In this document: one piece after another, positions 25,743 through 38,400 of the stretch
How the letters are laid out: the number at the start of each line of letters is the position of its first letter
Position numbering within the stretch: position 1 is the first letter of the stretch
Assembly (NCBI GenBank): GCA_004794655.1
Contig: SMMW01000540.1
Location: 434,001 to 498,000, forward strand
Reading direction: 5' to 3'
Length of the DNA stretch: 64,000 bases
From: Marisa cornuarietis
Taxonomy: Eukaryota; Mollusca; Gastropoda; Architaenioglossa; Ampullariidae
Program-made: the position numbers and the translations under genes
The notes under the pieces: generated by a model
The model's input: the letters and a program-made list of their open reading frames with translations, nothing else
Told to the model about the DNA's origin: nothing
Databases searched by the model: none

Positions 25743-26017
25743 TCATCTTTTCAAGAAAAACATTTGACAATCTGCAAAAATAAATTTTATTAAAGCCATT
25801 CCCAACTAGATATGCATTGTCGCATATGTGGACATACATCATATCTTTATTCTTCCTGTCAAGAAAACGCTTGAAATTGATGAATTGTTTGCCTATAAAC
25901 AGATACGACTGTGTCAATGGTATCAGATTTATTATGTGTAAAACAGCGAATTTGTAATCAAAGGTCATTTATCAAAGTCTGCTGATGTCTAACCGTGTTC
26001 CATGTTTTTTTTGCCAG

Positions 26018-26083
26018 GAGGGACATTAGCGTCCTCACCCTCCTGATCTGTGCTGTGACCAGTGCCAGCGCACTGTCCGAAGA
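26018..26083 (+). CDS. Signal-peptide exon of the plus-strand A2M-like gene
   Basis: The exon encodes RDISVLTLLICAVTSASALSE, trimmed here to its hydrophobic core LTLLICAVTSASA, a secretory signal with an ASA cleavage motif. It starts after a GCCAG acceptor with one leftover base. An in-frame TGA lies upstream of that acceptor with no ATG between, so the start codon must be in an earlier exon, which I could not place. It ends AGA|GTGAGT at phase 2 and joins DGKYRVTAPKTFIPGE (26556). Confidence 0.8.
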
Positions 26084-27454
26084 GTGAGTTGAGATTTTGC
26101 GGAATTTACTCATTGATATTGAGTTCCAACAATTTAAACACTAGCATATAATACGGTCGCAGAGAGCAGATGAATTAAGGAACTAGTACTTGTTACAGTC
26201 ACTATAAGGAACAAGTGTCTGCTACTGTTACTAGAATTTGAAAAGTTTAGGTGCTCTGTGTGTTTAGGTGTGTTCTGTTATCGGTAGATATTGGGGAGAG
26301 TGAGTATGGGTACAGCACAGAAAGTATTTTTAGATAGCTTTAAAAATTCTGATTTGTTGACAAAATACTGTCTTGGAAATTCCTTTCAAGAATGGTTCTA
26401 TAAGGCTAGCTTATCCAGTTCGGAATGTCTTGTAAAACAAGGGTCATCACCGCAGACAATTGTCATCTCAAGACATATGCCGTCTGTGTAGACATTAAAG
26501 TCCCCCACAAATCAATGAATTAACTCGACTGGTTTTGTTTCATGATTGTTTGTAGTGGCAAGTACAGGGTCACCGCACCCAAGACCTTCATTCCAGGAGA
26601 AATGTTTACGGTAGCCATCGAAATTATGGAGTCCAGTGGTCCAGTCGAAGTCACCATCGAGATCGAAGCGTACAACTACAGGTATCCTGGCTCTACCTAC
26701 GACTATTCATCAGTAGCAGGACAATCTGGAACCTTTAGCCAAGGTAAGCAACAGTAAGCTAGTAAATCTCATGCACTGATCAGGCATGGCACTCTCAATG
26801 GTCGGATACATAGGATGTGAATGTCAGTCTAGGATAGTGTTAAAATATTTGAAAGCGACTTATTCTTTGTTGTGCATCCTGCTCTACCTGTTATCTCGGG
26901 CTAGACCTTGAGGAATCGGCCCTAAACCTGTTACTCTCCTGGTCACGGGACTAATTACCTGGGTCATAGTTCACCGGTAGCCTACTAAAGACAGGCGTGT
27001 TGGTGGTTTTGAACAAGATGAAAACAGAAACATTTTTGTGTTCAGCGCCATGAGCAAAAACGAAACAAATATCCACATGAAGCATTGAGGTATCATCCGT
27101 CTCTTGGATGTATCCTGGATATTCTATTCTGAAATCGAGGGTGCATTAATACATTGAAAAAAATCACAGTCTTATAGGCAGCATAGAAAATAAAATGTTA
27201 AGGATAAAATGAATATAAATTATATATATATATATATATCGCGTGGGAATAAAAGCAAGTCTCTGATGGTAGATTTTATATTAATGGTCGATTGTAATCC
27301 TTACACAGACCTCCCTTCCCCAACATCTCAATGTTTGTGCATAAAGTATCAAGAGTTTTTACTTCGTGATTGGACTAGGGTTGGAGATTCTCTTGTGAGC
27401 AATTTCGGTCTTAAAATAGATGATGATGATGACGACGACGACGACGACGACGAC

Positions 27455-27500
<46 letters not shown>

Positions 27501-28993
27501 AGCTTATTACTATTAACGTTATTTTTTATTATCTTTAGGCACACCTGGAACACTGTCGTTTAAGGTAAGATTAAGTACTAGATTATCTGAACAATCAAGA
27601 ACATATAATACCATGAAATTATTTTAGAAAGTTGTTTGTTCATGATAATACTCCTCTACCAGGCCATTAAAGAGGCTCGCAAAGTCTTGGTCTGCTTTGT
27701 CATTATAAAGCGAGGGAGAATGAGAATTAACATTGAGAAACATTATAATTATAATCCTTGGCTTTGGCATGATTGTTCTTTTTGTTATGGCTTCGTCGTT
27801 TTATGTAAAAGTTTTTCCTTTTATCTTGTTTTTTAAAATCTTTTCCTTTTTTCATCTGACCTTTTTCCGAGGGATGCAAGCTACAGTCTTCACAAACGAA
27901 TAATTTCCTCTAATAATGTCCTAATGAAGTCTTCTTCAAGGCGGAGTAGCGCTAGACTAGACAGCAAGTGATAAACAGGCGACTCATGCATGTCACGTGT
28001 CTCCCTGTAAGGTTCCCGATCACGTGGCTCAGAGTAACAGTGGCTACAGACTGCACGTGAGAGGCACGGGTGGCCTTCAGATCGACACACGGACCGACTT
28101 AAACCTCCAGCCTAAAATAGCCTCCGTGTTCATCCAGCCAGATCGTCAGGTGTACCGGCCTGGCCAGACAGGTAAATCAGCCCACAGTGAGTGAGTGAGT
28201 GAGTGAGTGAGTGAGTGAGTGAGTGAGTGAGTGAGTGAGTGAGTGAGTTTTCATTGAAAAAAATAACAAAGGGTTCTTTCACCTCTATTTCAGTCAACTT
28301 CAGAACATTCAGCTTACGGCTGTCTGATCTCAAACCATTTAATGATGTCTACACAGTCACTGTACTAGTAAGTTTGATACATACATACATACAAATTCGG
28401 ACTATTGGAGCAATAAATCCCAGTCAATGGCTTATTGTTTTCCCAACAGTAGTCTCCTCTTTGTCCTCTACAGATGGCAGCAGGAATTTTCGTCCTCCTC
28501 TTTCTGTCTATTAATAATATTTCCTACCATTGCATTTTTCAATCTCGTAAGACACTTGAGCTGCATCTCCTTTATTCTCTTACCTTCTGTTGGTCATTTC
28601 GTTTCCGAATGTGCCTCTGTCTTATCGCTTCCTTCTTTGCGTCATTACAGATGATCGATAGAATGATGACGATGAAGACAGTGTGCTGATGACAACGATG
28701 ATGATCTTCTCTTTAGCCTACTATGTAGTTTGCATGTAATCCACGTGTTGTCAACGGGTAGTGCAAATACCTGTACTCTAATTCTTTCTACCTGTGGTAC
28801 ATAAATCCTACATATTAACTTCCAGGCACCCGGGTCTAACGTGGTCCGAAGATGGACATCAGATGCAGGACTGGTTTCCTCTTTCTCCTTCGATCTTGAC
28901 AAATACCCTCCTCTCGGCCAATGGTCAATCACAGCTTATTCGGTCAGATTCAAATTTATTTGTATAACACTAAAATGTTTTTATACTCTCTTT

Positions 28994-29055
<62 letters not shown>

Positions 29056-30862
29056 TGTTCAGTTACTATTGTTTTATTTCTGCATAGTGGCACTAATGGT
29101 TGCAAAGACTGGAAGGATTTTGACAGAACCTGCATGTTTTGTTTTTCAGTCTGGGACTGGACAAATGACAGTGAACTTTGATGTACAGGAGTACGGTAGG
29201 TCACTTGACTCACTAAATACCAAATAGAAAATTATTTACAGATTCTTAACATAGTGGAAAAGGGACGATAGACAACTCTGTACACTGCAGTATAATGTAA
29301 AATTGGCATTGTCTGCTAAATAAACTGAATATTTTGCAATGGCATCATCACACGTTTGATCAGGAAAGTATACAAGATTGGACATTTTGATTACTTTGTT
29401 TTTTTACTCCTTCATTTCTGTTTATGATGGCTTGTGTTACAGAAAATCCACCCTTCAGCGTACAGCTCAACATTCCCAAGACAATGAACACCTCTCAGGT
29501 TCTCTTTGGAAATGTAGAAGCCAGGTAAATCATACCCCTGCTCCTTCTTGACTTGTAAATGTTATCATAGCAAGCTGGTAGTGAACATTCCAGAGGCTGG
29601 TATTATTTTATACCAAACACTCTGGACTAAAGATAAGGTTATTATTCTTCTTGCGACTGTGGGTTGTGAACATGGAAGACCTTTTAGTCTATGGTAACAG
29701 ACAACATAAAACGAAAGTTAACAGAAAAAGCATCTCTACTAGATAAATAAATACTGGAACAAGCGAGACAATTATGACAATTATTTTATTTTTTCCATTT
29801 TCTGGTAGCGACAAGGTTCTATAAACCAGGGTATATCATCGGTGATCCACCTCTACAATAAATTTTAACAACCAGTGTCTCTAAGCTGTTATCCACTTCT
29901 TCGGTGATTTCTAGTAGTCAACATAAAGCACCTGTTATCCACATCTGTACAATGTATCTCGATTGTTATTCATCTCTAGAGTGAGTTGTAGTAACCAATA
30001 TATCTCAGTTGTTATCAACCTCTACAGTGAGTTGTAGTAACCAATATATCTCAGTTGTTATCAACCTCTACAGTGAGTTGTAGTAACCAATATATCTCAG
30101 TTGTTATCAACCTCTACAGTGAGTTGTAGTAACCAATATATCTCAGTTGTTATCAACCTCTACAGTGAGTTGTAGTAACCAATACATCTCAGTTGTTACC
30201 AACCTCTACAGTGAGTTGTAGTAACCAATATATCTCAGTTGTTATCAACCTCTACAGTGAGTTGTAGTAACCAATATATCTCAGTTGTTATCAACCTCTA
30301 CAGTGAGTTGTAGTAACCAATATATCTCAGTTGTTATCAACCTCTACAGTGAGTTGTAGTAACCAATATATCTCAGTTGTTATCAACCTCTACAGTGAGT
30401 TGCAGTAACCAATATATCTCAGTTGTTATCAACCTCTACAGTGAGTTGTAGTAACCAATATATCTCAGTTGTTATCAACCTCTACAGTGAGTTGTAGTAA
30501 CCAATATATCTCAGTTGTTATCAACCTCTACAGTGAGTTGTAGTAACCAATATATCTCAGTTGTTATCAACCTCTACAGTGAGTTGCAGTAACCAATATA
30601 TCTCAGTTGTTATCAACCTCTACAGTGAGTTGTAGTAACCAATATATCTCAGCTGTTATCAACCTCCACGGTGAGTTGTAACCAGTGTTGTCTCTGAGGG
30701 CTTGCAAGTCTTCTCTTTTTCTGCAGGTATCCGCAAGGTGTGGGTATAAAGGGGACCGTGGAAGTGTCCCTTCCGACAGGCTACACCTCGGATTCTGTCA
30801 AGACATCTTTTCAGGTATTTGATGAGTTTTTGGAGTAAGCGCAGTTCCAGCATGTGCCTACC

Positions 30863-30916
<54 letters not shown>

Positions 30917-32387
30917 TACATACCTTTCATTTATCTGTAGTCCTGTTGAGCTTGTTTTCTACAAATTACACATCAAACAACTGCTTTTACTCCACAGTTT
31001 TTTTAATTGTACTGTACCTAAATTGTACGACATGTTATATCATAAACTGCACCGTATCTCTAAGCTGTACAAGATGTGGTTTCTATTGGGCAACATATGT
31101 CTTGCCTCTATAATACGATGTTTAATATTATACAATTTTGGTCTAACCTTTACGATGAATTTGGCTACATAATACAAGACACATCTAGCGTGTGCGCATT
31201 GTTGTTCCACATTATACTACACGTGTCCAGATTGACGGCAGCGCTAACTTCACCTTCTCGGAGCTGGCCTACTACAGAAGCAACGCCGTGGTGACAGCCA
31301 CGGTGACAGAGCAGGCCACTGGCAGGACAGTGGTAGGCAAGTCCACCCTCAACACCTATGAGCGCAATGTCAAGGTCCAGTTCACTGAGAAGACACCGGC
31401 CGTCATCAGACCCGGGCTGCCCTTCACGGCCTTCGTATGTCTCACAGTTTCTTGTGCTGACTTCCTATTGTCATCATGAGTCTTTGTATTTATGTCTCAA
31501 TAATTCCCGGCTGTAGTTTTCCTGTGAGGATTCTCATCTTGTCGTGAATATCTCCTCTCAGTAACATTTCAGACACGACACTGACCATTACAACGACATA
31601 TCTAATTATTCCTTCACAAGTTACAGAACACATTCCCGTATCATTTTAAGAAGCCAAAGGAAATTTCTCAACTATTCTCAGTGACCTCTCTGAATCTAGT
31701 CTATCACGGATAGTAATATTGTAATCACCTGGCTATGCGTGTTCTGTGAGTGATTGGGTCAGTCTATTAACCGCGAGACACAGCCTTCTATGGTGACGCC
31801 ATGACCAATCACGTCATGACTTTGAGTAGACCCCGGGGGGATGGGTGGGCACAATGAAGAGTGTAAATGCACGTGAACTAATATTTTTGTTCTTAAGAAC
31901 TTCGTGGCTTGCTGTTCGCTAGGTGCAAGTGACAGACCAGGAGGACCAGCCGCTGCACATCCCACCTGACAGCATCTTCCGCTTTGTCTACGTGTATGGC
32001 GTAGGTCACTACAGTAAACCCTCGCCTGACTCTCGCTACGGCGTCTCCAGCTTTACGGGCTCCTACCCCATCCTGGCTAAGAAAATGGTTCTTCCGGAGT
32101 CTGGCTTCTTCCCCGTGGAGCTGGATATCCCCAATGACGTCACACAAGTGGACATTCGTGTACGAATAGATCTTCCTTTGGTGGTGGAGGCGGCGAAATT
32201 ATTTAAGCAAAAATAAAGCTGTAGAACTTACAAGCTTGAGGAAAAAGAAGTGTGATTGTGCGTGCCTGCGTGCCTGCGTGCCTGCGTTCTTTTATGGGTG
32301 TGTGGGTGTGTGCGCTTTTGTAGACTTTAAACACGGTGCGTATAGGATTTTCCACATGGTCTTTCTATCTTTAATGGAGCAGCTGTC

Positions 32388-32435
<48 letters not shown>

Positions 32436-35400
32436 CAGGTTACCTTCCAAGGGGTACAGAACCAGTTGACGCTGCAGAGTGTTGGATCATCGACAAGCAG
32501 CTACCTGCAGTTGTCTCTCCTTGGCTCTGTGCCTCGTCTTACTTCCGTGAGTGATGCTCTGCCCTTCACACGGGCAACAAGGCTTTCTCATTTAGCTATT
32601 TCGTTGATCGAAAGTTTTCACTCAAAAAGATATTTGTAAGCTACTGATCTGATATTTCAAAAGTTGTCTTGCCTTCATGTTCCACATCATGAGTTCAAAT
32701 CTTGACAGAAAGACTTGTTCACATTGCAGTATTACTGGATTACCACTTTTCAAATAATGAATGCATCGTTAATTTAACTTCATGGCTGCTAATGTAGTCT
32801 CTACATCTAATCAAAACAAAACAATAATCGATAGATGCCAAAGTCAAAGTTCAGGGGTGTGCATTTACATAAAAAAAATTAAACATACTTCTGCCATGCC
32901 AGTGTCGATTTAACAGTTTTGTTACATCAGTTTTATTTCGTTTGTTTATAATTTAAGCAGTCGTCTGACTCTGTATGTATGTATGTATGTATGTATGTAT
33001 GTATGTATGTATGTATGTATGTATGTATGTATGTATGTATGTATTTAGATGCGTGTAGGTGTTTAATTATGCACCTATTTGCGTGCAGGGTCAGCAGGCT
33101 TTTGCCAACTTCCGGGCCACATCAAACAAACCGCTGAACTCTCTGAAAGCGCAGGTAACAAAGAAATGATATTGATTAATGAACTACTAATTTCTACGAC
33201 AATTTAAAAAAAAAATTTCTTTAGCTATACTTAGTAATGAAATAATATGGAGTTTTTGACTCAATGGTTTGCAAGTCAGAGTATTTCTTAAGTTTCAAAA
33301 CATTTTTACCACAAGGTACACTGGTCCAAATAGTGATGATGATCATAGACCGCTTAATTATCAATCATAGTTTAGCGCTAGAGTGTAACACCCGTTAGTT
33401 TGAATGCTTTAAATATCCGATTATTGACTTTTATAGTTTTACTTTTATACACCATTTTGTTTCCTGTCTCAGATCGTGTCCAGAGGCCAGGTGTTGCAGG
33501 TCCTGAGCCCGTCCCTGACCAATGCTGCCAGAACAGGAGACGTTTACTCGGCCGACTTCCAGGTGGAGCTGTCCTGGAATATGGCGCCCGTCACAGACAT
33601 CATCGCTTACCTGAATGTCGGCGATTCGGGGATCTTTGAACTCGTCGCTGACAGCATCGCTTTTAACGTGGAGGGACTCCTGCGCAACGAGGTACTGTTA
33701 GGGACCATAACTCTTAACGCTACGACACGAAGTAAACGAACAGTTGTCTTCTCCTTGTCGTTTCCGGGGTGACTCGGAACATTGGCATTCATATTTTCTG
33801 TGTTACTTTGCATAGACCTGAGAATGAATGCAACCACTGGCAACAATAAAAGATCTACGCAGTTAATTTGAAGAGTCAGCAAGTCAATCATTTCTCTCCA
33901 CTTTTTGAATTAATTGCACGATGGTTAAATCATTGCCGTCACTGAACCTTTTGTTTTGATACCCGGATGTAACATTTTTCAGGTGACTCTGACAGCCGAC
34001 AGGCAGAGAGCTGAGCCAGGAGAGAGTGTCACCCTCACAGTTAAGAGCTTACCCACCTCCGTGGTCGGTGTACTTATCCAGGAGGACTTCGGAAACCGTG
34101 GTAACATCATTACGGCTGAAGAGGTGAGTCATAAATCGACTTCGTGATGTAGGCGCTAAATAATCAAACATTAGCTGTCAGAGAAAAAGCAACATTCGAA
34201 AAGATAATATCAGACAAGTACAGAACCTTTCAAATAGGATTACAGCCAGGGTGAAAACAGAAATTTATCTATATGGTACTGATTGAGACAGTTATTATGT
34301 ATCGAAATTCCTAAGACTAGCAAAGGACGCTAGAGTCTCGAAGAACTTGTCGAAGCTGACAATGTATTTTAATTTTGTTTTCATAGTTTCTCTAATCAGT
34401 TATCTCGACCTTAAGATCAGGTCTTTTATTTTCCGAGAGCACGTCCTTTTTATTTGTGCTAAGCACTAAAATCTGCGAAATTTGCCGATAGCTGTACCGA
34501 GTGTGAAATAAAGCATAAATCAGTAAAGTTTACATCATGTCGAAATGGTACTTTATACATTAGTTTTGACCCTGAGTCGATGATGTGGTTCTCCAGCTCA
34601 TTCAAAGGTTCGTGCAAGGTCCACGGCCATCGGCTCTGAACGATTTCATGGCAACTTCCTCGCAAACATCCGAGGGCTCCTTTGAGGTAAGAGTGTTCAC
34701 TAGGACTCCAGGAGGGTACTTAGTTACATGTAATGCTTTACTTTATCATCAAGATATCTTACTAACATGGATACCCAAAAACTATCCTGGCTTGATTTAT
34801 AAAAACAATCTTGGTTTGGTGAGACATTTATTGGCAAGAGAATTCAGACATGAAAACAGTTTACTTATCCTTCAAACTCTTCATGATGTGGTTTTTGTTG
34901 TCAATCACTTTATTTTAGTAATGCATTCAATTAAGTAGTTGGTATGTGAGCTTCAGTGTAGTCAAAGTGTGAAACGCTTGTTACTAGAATGCAATGTGGG
35001 AGAAAGTAATACTGTTTCTTTTTTCCTAACTGGCTTGGATTGACATCTCATCTTTGCTTCATTGTGGCCCCGTTACCCATATGCCACTTACCGTAGTCTA
35101 TGATCCTCCTCTAGACAAAAGGAGTGCTCAGCTCAGATTTACCTCTCCCTCTCATATAGCACCATATGAAATGATGTCTGTGTCAGTGACCTGAAAACAC
35201 GAAAAGACGTCCATTTTAGTAACGTCTTCAAACTCTCTGAAGAAATTTGCTCCATGTTGATTTTCATTGAGAGCCATTGGAAAAATGAAACTTTAGACAA
35301 TGGTGATCCAGAGCGAAATACTTAAGCAATGTACGAACTTTTGTAGACAAAAGGAAAAAGAGTGAAGATTTGCATACAGCACACAAACACGCTTCCACAT

Positions 35401-38400
35401 TCTACATTATTTGTAACTCTTGCTAATAGGAATTTAAAGACCAGGCGCCAGATGCACAACACATTTCAAATTTTAAACTCTTTTAAGCCTTAACTCTGTT
35501 TAGATTAGTTTAAAGTGCACACCACAATTTTAGAATTTTTAAAACTTAAACTGCTTTAGGTAAGATAAAGTTGTTTAAGTCTGACTTTCCGTCCTGTTAG
35601 TACAATTTTTGTATGTTTTTCTGCAATGCATCAAAATGGCTAAGAAGAGTTTTTGCTTCTTTAGAACGGTTTTAAGGTTTAGAAACGTGTTGTGCAACTG
35701 GCTCCAGATGTACAATATCTGCACTCCTTTTTCAATATTTGATCATGTTCGCGGATTTTGTAACTCGATATAGTTCAGCAATGATGCTCAATAATCGAAG
35801 AAATGCTTTTAAAACCGGAAAAAAATCAGCTACCTAGTCCTTGTAGTCACCTTTAAAGCGATGGTAACTTATTTCAGTGCTTATTTCAACTTATTTCAGC
35901 TGCGTTTTAAATACTCTGTCTCATTATGAGGAAGGTGGGGGATGGGCTTAATTGCCCGCTTCTCATGTCATGCAGTATTCTTGTTGAAGACCAGTGACTA
36001 CTTCATTACTACGTCATGATCAATACATTGGTGTTCGATGCCAAGGTTTGCTGATGTTAAGATATTTTATTTTTCAGCGGCTCAACTTCAATGTTATCAG
36101 TGGTGGTTACAATGCACGCTCTGAAACATGTAAGTTTAATTAGGCTTAACGGGTGATTGTTGCAAAGGTTTAAAAAAGCGTTAGGCTTCATCTTTTTAAC
36201 TTAACGTTTAGGCAGTAGAAATTATATCGCAGAGGATATGCTTGTTTTTAAGCGGAAAGGGTAGATCTTCTTCTAAGACTAAGGTCTAAAGTTGGATGTT
36301 AAAAGGCTTATTTCTCGTGAAAAGATTTTCACTCAGATTTTATAAATTAGTGTCTTACAATCAGTTTAACTCACTCATTTGGAAACAGTTTTGCATTTAG
36401 CCTTTAAATATCTTCGGGGAATTTTTTTTTTATAAAATTCAATTATTACATATATTGCCTTAGCTCAGTAAGATTATTAAATCTGTGTTAATGGTCAGGC
36501 AATTTTTTTTAAAATTTGCAGCTCTAGTCAGACAAAGTTTGTTTTCTGGAAATACCGAAGACAACACAGTATATCCTGATACCGTGTTCTTTGCTACCAA
36601 CACAGTTAGGTAAGTCATTATCATTACCATCATCATTATATTTTTTACTCAGATTAGACACACAGAATATATTAAAGTCAGCTTTCACAACTTGCCTTCC
36701 GGCCGTGTTTTTTCCTGGGAAAAAAGTGTATACAATGCAGTCCAACTCTGGTGCTCTTTGATGTCCTTTTTCAGCTCGACTGGGTCAGTGGCCTTTACGG
36801 TTAACCTGCCAGACAGTGTCACAACGTGGGCAGCAACAGCCTTCTCTTTCGACGCTAACGGAAACCTGGGTGTAGTGGACAAACCACTTCTGGTTAGAAT
36901 AAAATATTTTTTTAATTTAAATAGTTATATTTGTACTTTGTAATGTGGGCAGTACCGGTACGTTTTGGGGGAAGAAGTTGACGAAGAAGGAAAAGAAGGG
37001 AATAACTTTCGCAGTCATCTGTTTGAGACAAGTTGAAGAAACACAATAACAAAATTATCTTTCTGTTGAAGTATTTCTAGAAACCATCTGGTTTCGATCT
37101 TGTGACGTAATGCTCATCACTTGTTCTCCAGATCGAGGCGGTGCGAGAGGTGTACGCGGAGTTGTCCGGCACGGACCACGCAGTGACCGGAGAACATGTC
37201 ATCATCCGGGCCGACGTCCACAACACCCGAGCAGTGGAGTCGCAGGTAACGTCACTATACAGCATGGACGATGGGATGACGTCGCATGTGACGTCACTAG
37301 AGAATGTGTGAGTCGTGACGTGGCCGGTAACCTCATTAAATAATGTGGACGATCGGGAGTGTGGGAGTCGTGACGTAGCAGGTAGAGTCGCTAAATAGCA
37401 TGGACTATGTGAGCCACCTAAACGTCACCGGATAGCATGGACGAAGAGGGAGTAGGGAGAATCGGATGGAGAGATGACCAGAAAGCAGAGCGAGACGGTC
37501 TGAGGTAGATAGGATGTTGGTGCTTGGTGCTTGGAGTGCTTGATGACAGGAGAAGGCGGGGGGGGTCATCCGCTAGAAACATCGGTTATCAAAGGCGTAG
37601 AAATGATCTCGAGAAAATCGCATGGCGTCAGAGGTCAGAACTACCTGACTCGCCAGTGATTTGTCCAAAACAAACTCTTGCCTTTATGAGGGCTGTCATT
37701 TATTGTACATATGAAAAATGCATTACCATGTATGCGCGCGCGTGCACACACGCACACACAAACAAGCGCACGCTCATGGGCACGTACACATGCGCACAAT
37801 CTTTTGCAACTTCAGGTGCAGTGAAAGATGCCATTTTTATATACCTCAACCTATATACATAAATAAATATAGTAATATAAACAGATAACCACAAGCAATT
37901 AGAGTGTATAATGTAGATTAATTCATCTAGAAATACAAATAGTTCTGTGTCTTTATACACACAATCACACGTAGTTAAACATGCTATAAGAGACATTAAT
38001 ATATAGTATTAGATATAGTAATATATAAATGCTCACATTTACATAAATATTGGCACCCCACCATTGTATCACAATCTTTCTTGCTTTATTTTTTTACACG
38101 TGTACATGAATTCACACGTGCTCATTAGCACGCGATATGTCCTACCCAACCTTTAATCTTTACACTGACAATATTTCTTTCAACAGGTGCAAGTAACTCT
38201 TAAGCCAAACTTCAGTTATCAGGGTCTTGTGATAACTGCAACTGGATCCACTGTGAAATCACCGCAGGAGCAGACACGAACCATAACGGTGAGTGCTGTC
38301 AGAAAACTCTTTTCAGACTATTCACATTTTTTCTCACTCGTCTTCGTGATTTAAGTATAAATACCGTTACGTAACTGCTGTCTCTACATCGACGTGGTTA

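Larger units (their letters stand above)
19816..26017. other. Spacer between the two divergent A2M-family genes
   Basis: Both genes are transcribed away from this 6.2-kb interval. It must hold their promoters and unseen first exons, because each gene's first recognisable coding exon starts at a splice acceptor. I saw no further convincing coding exon. Contents include a short tandem repeat next to the TEP start (19820-19905), an A/T homopolymer tract near 19957-19985, a minus-strand SINE (about 20336-20505), AT-rich DNA (20.8-22.4 kb), TG microsatellites (23516-23556, 24861-24940) and a 60-odd-bp tandem repeat (24200-24340). No TATA box could be assigned to a defined start. Confidence 0.7.

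Noticed and set aside
28188..28248. CRISPR-like or regulatory array at the GAGT repeats
   Set aside because: A simple tetranucleotide microsatellite without spacers; also seen at 38738-38806.
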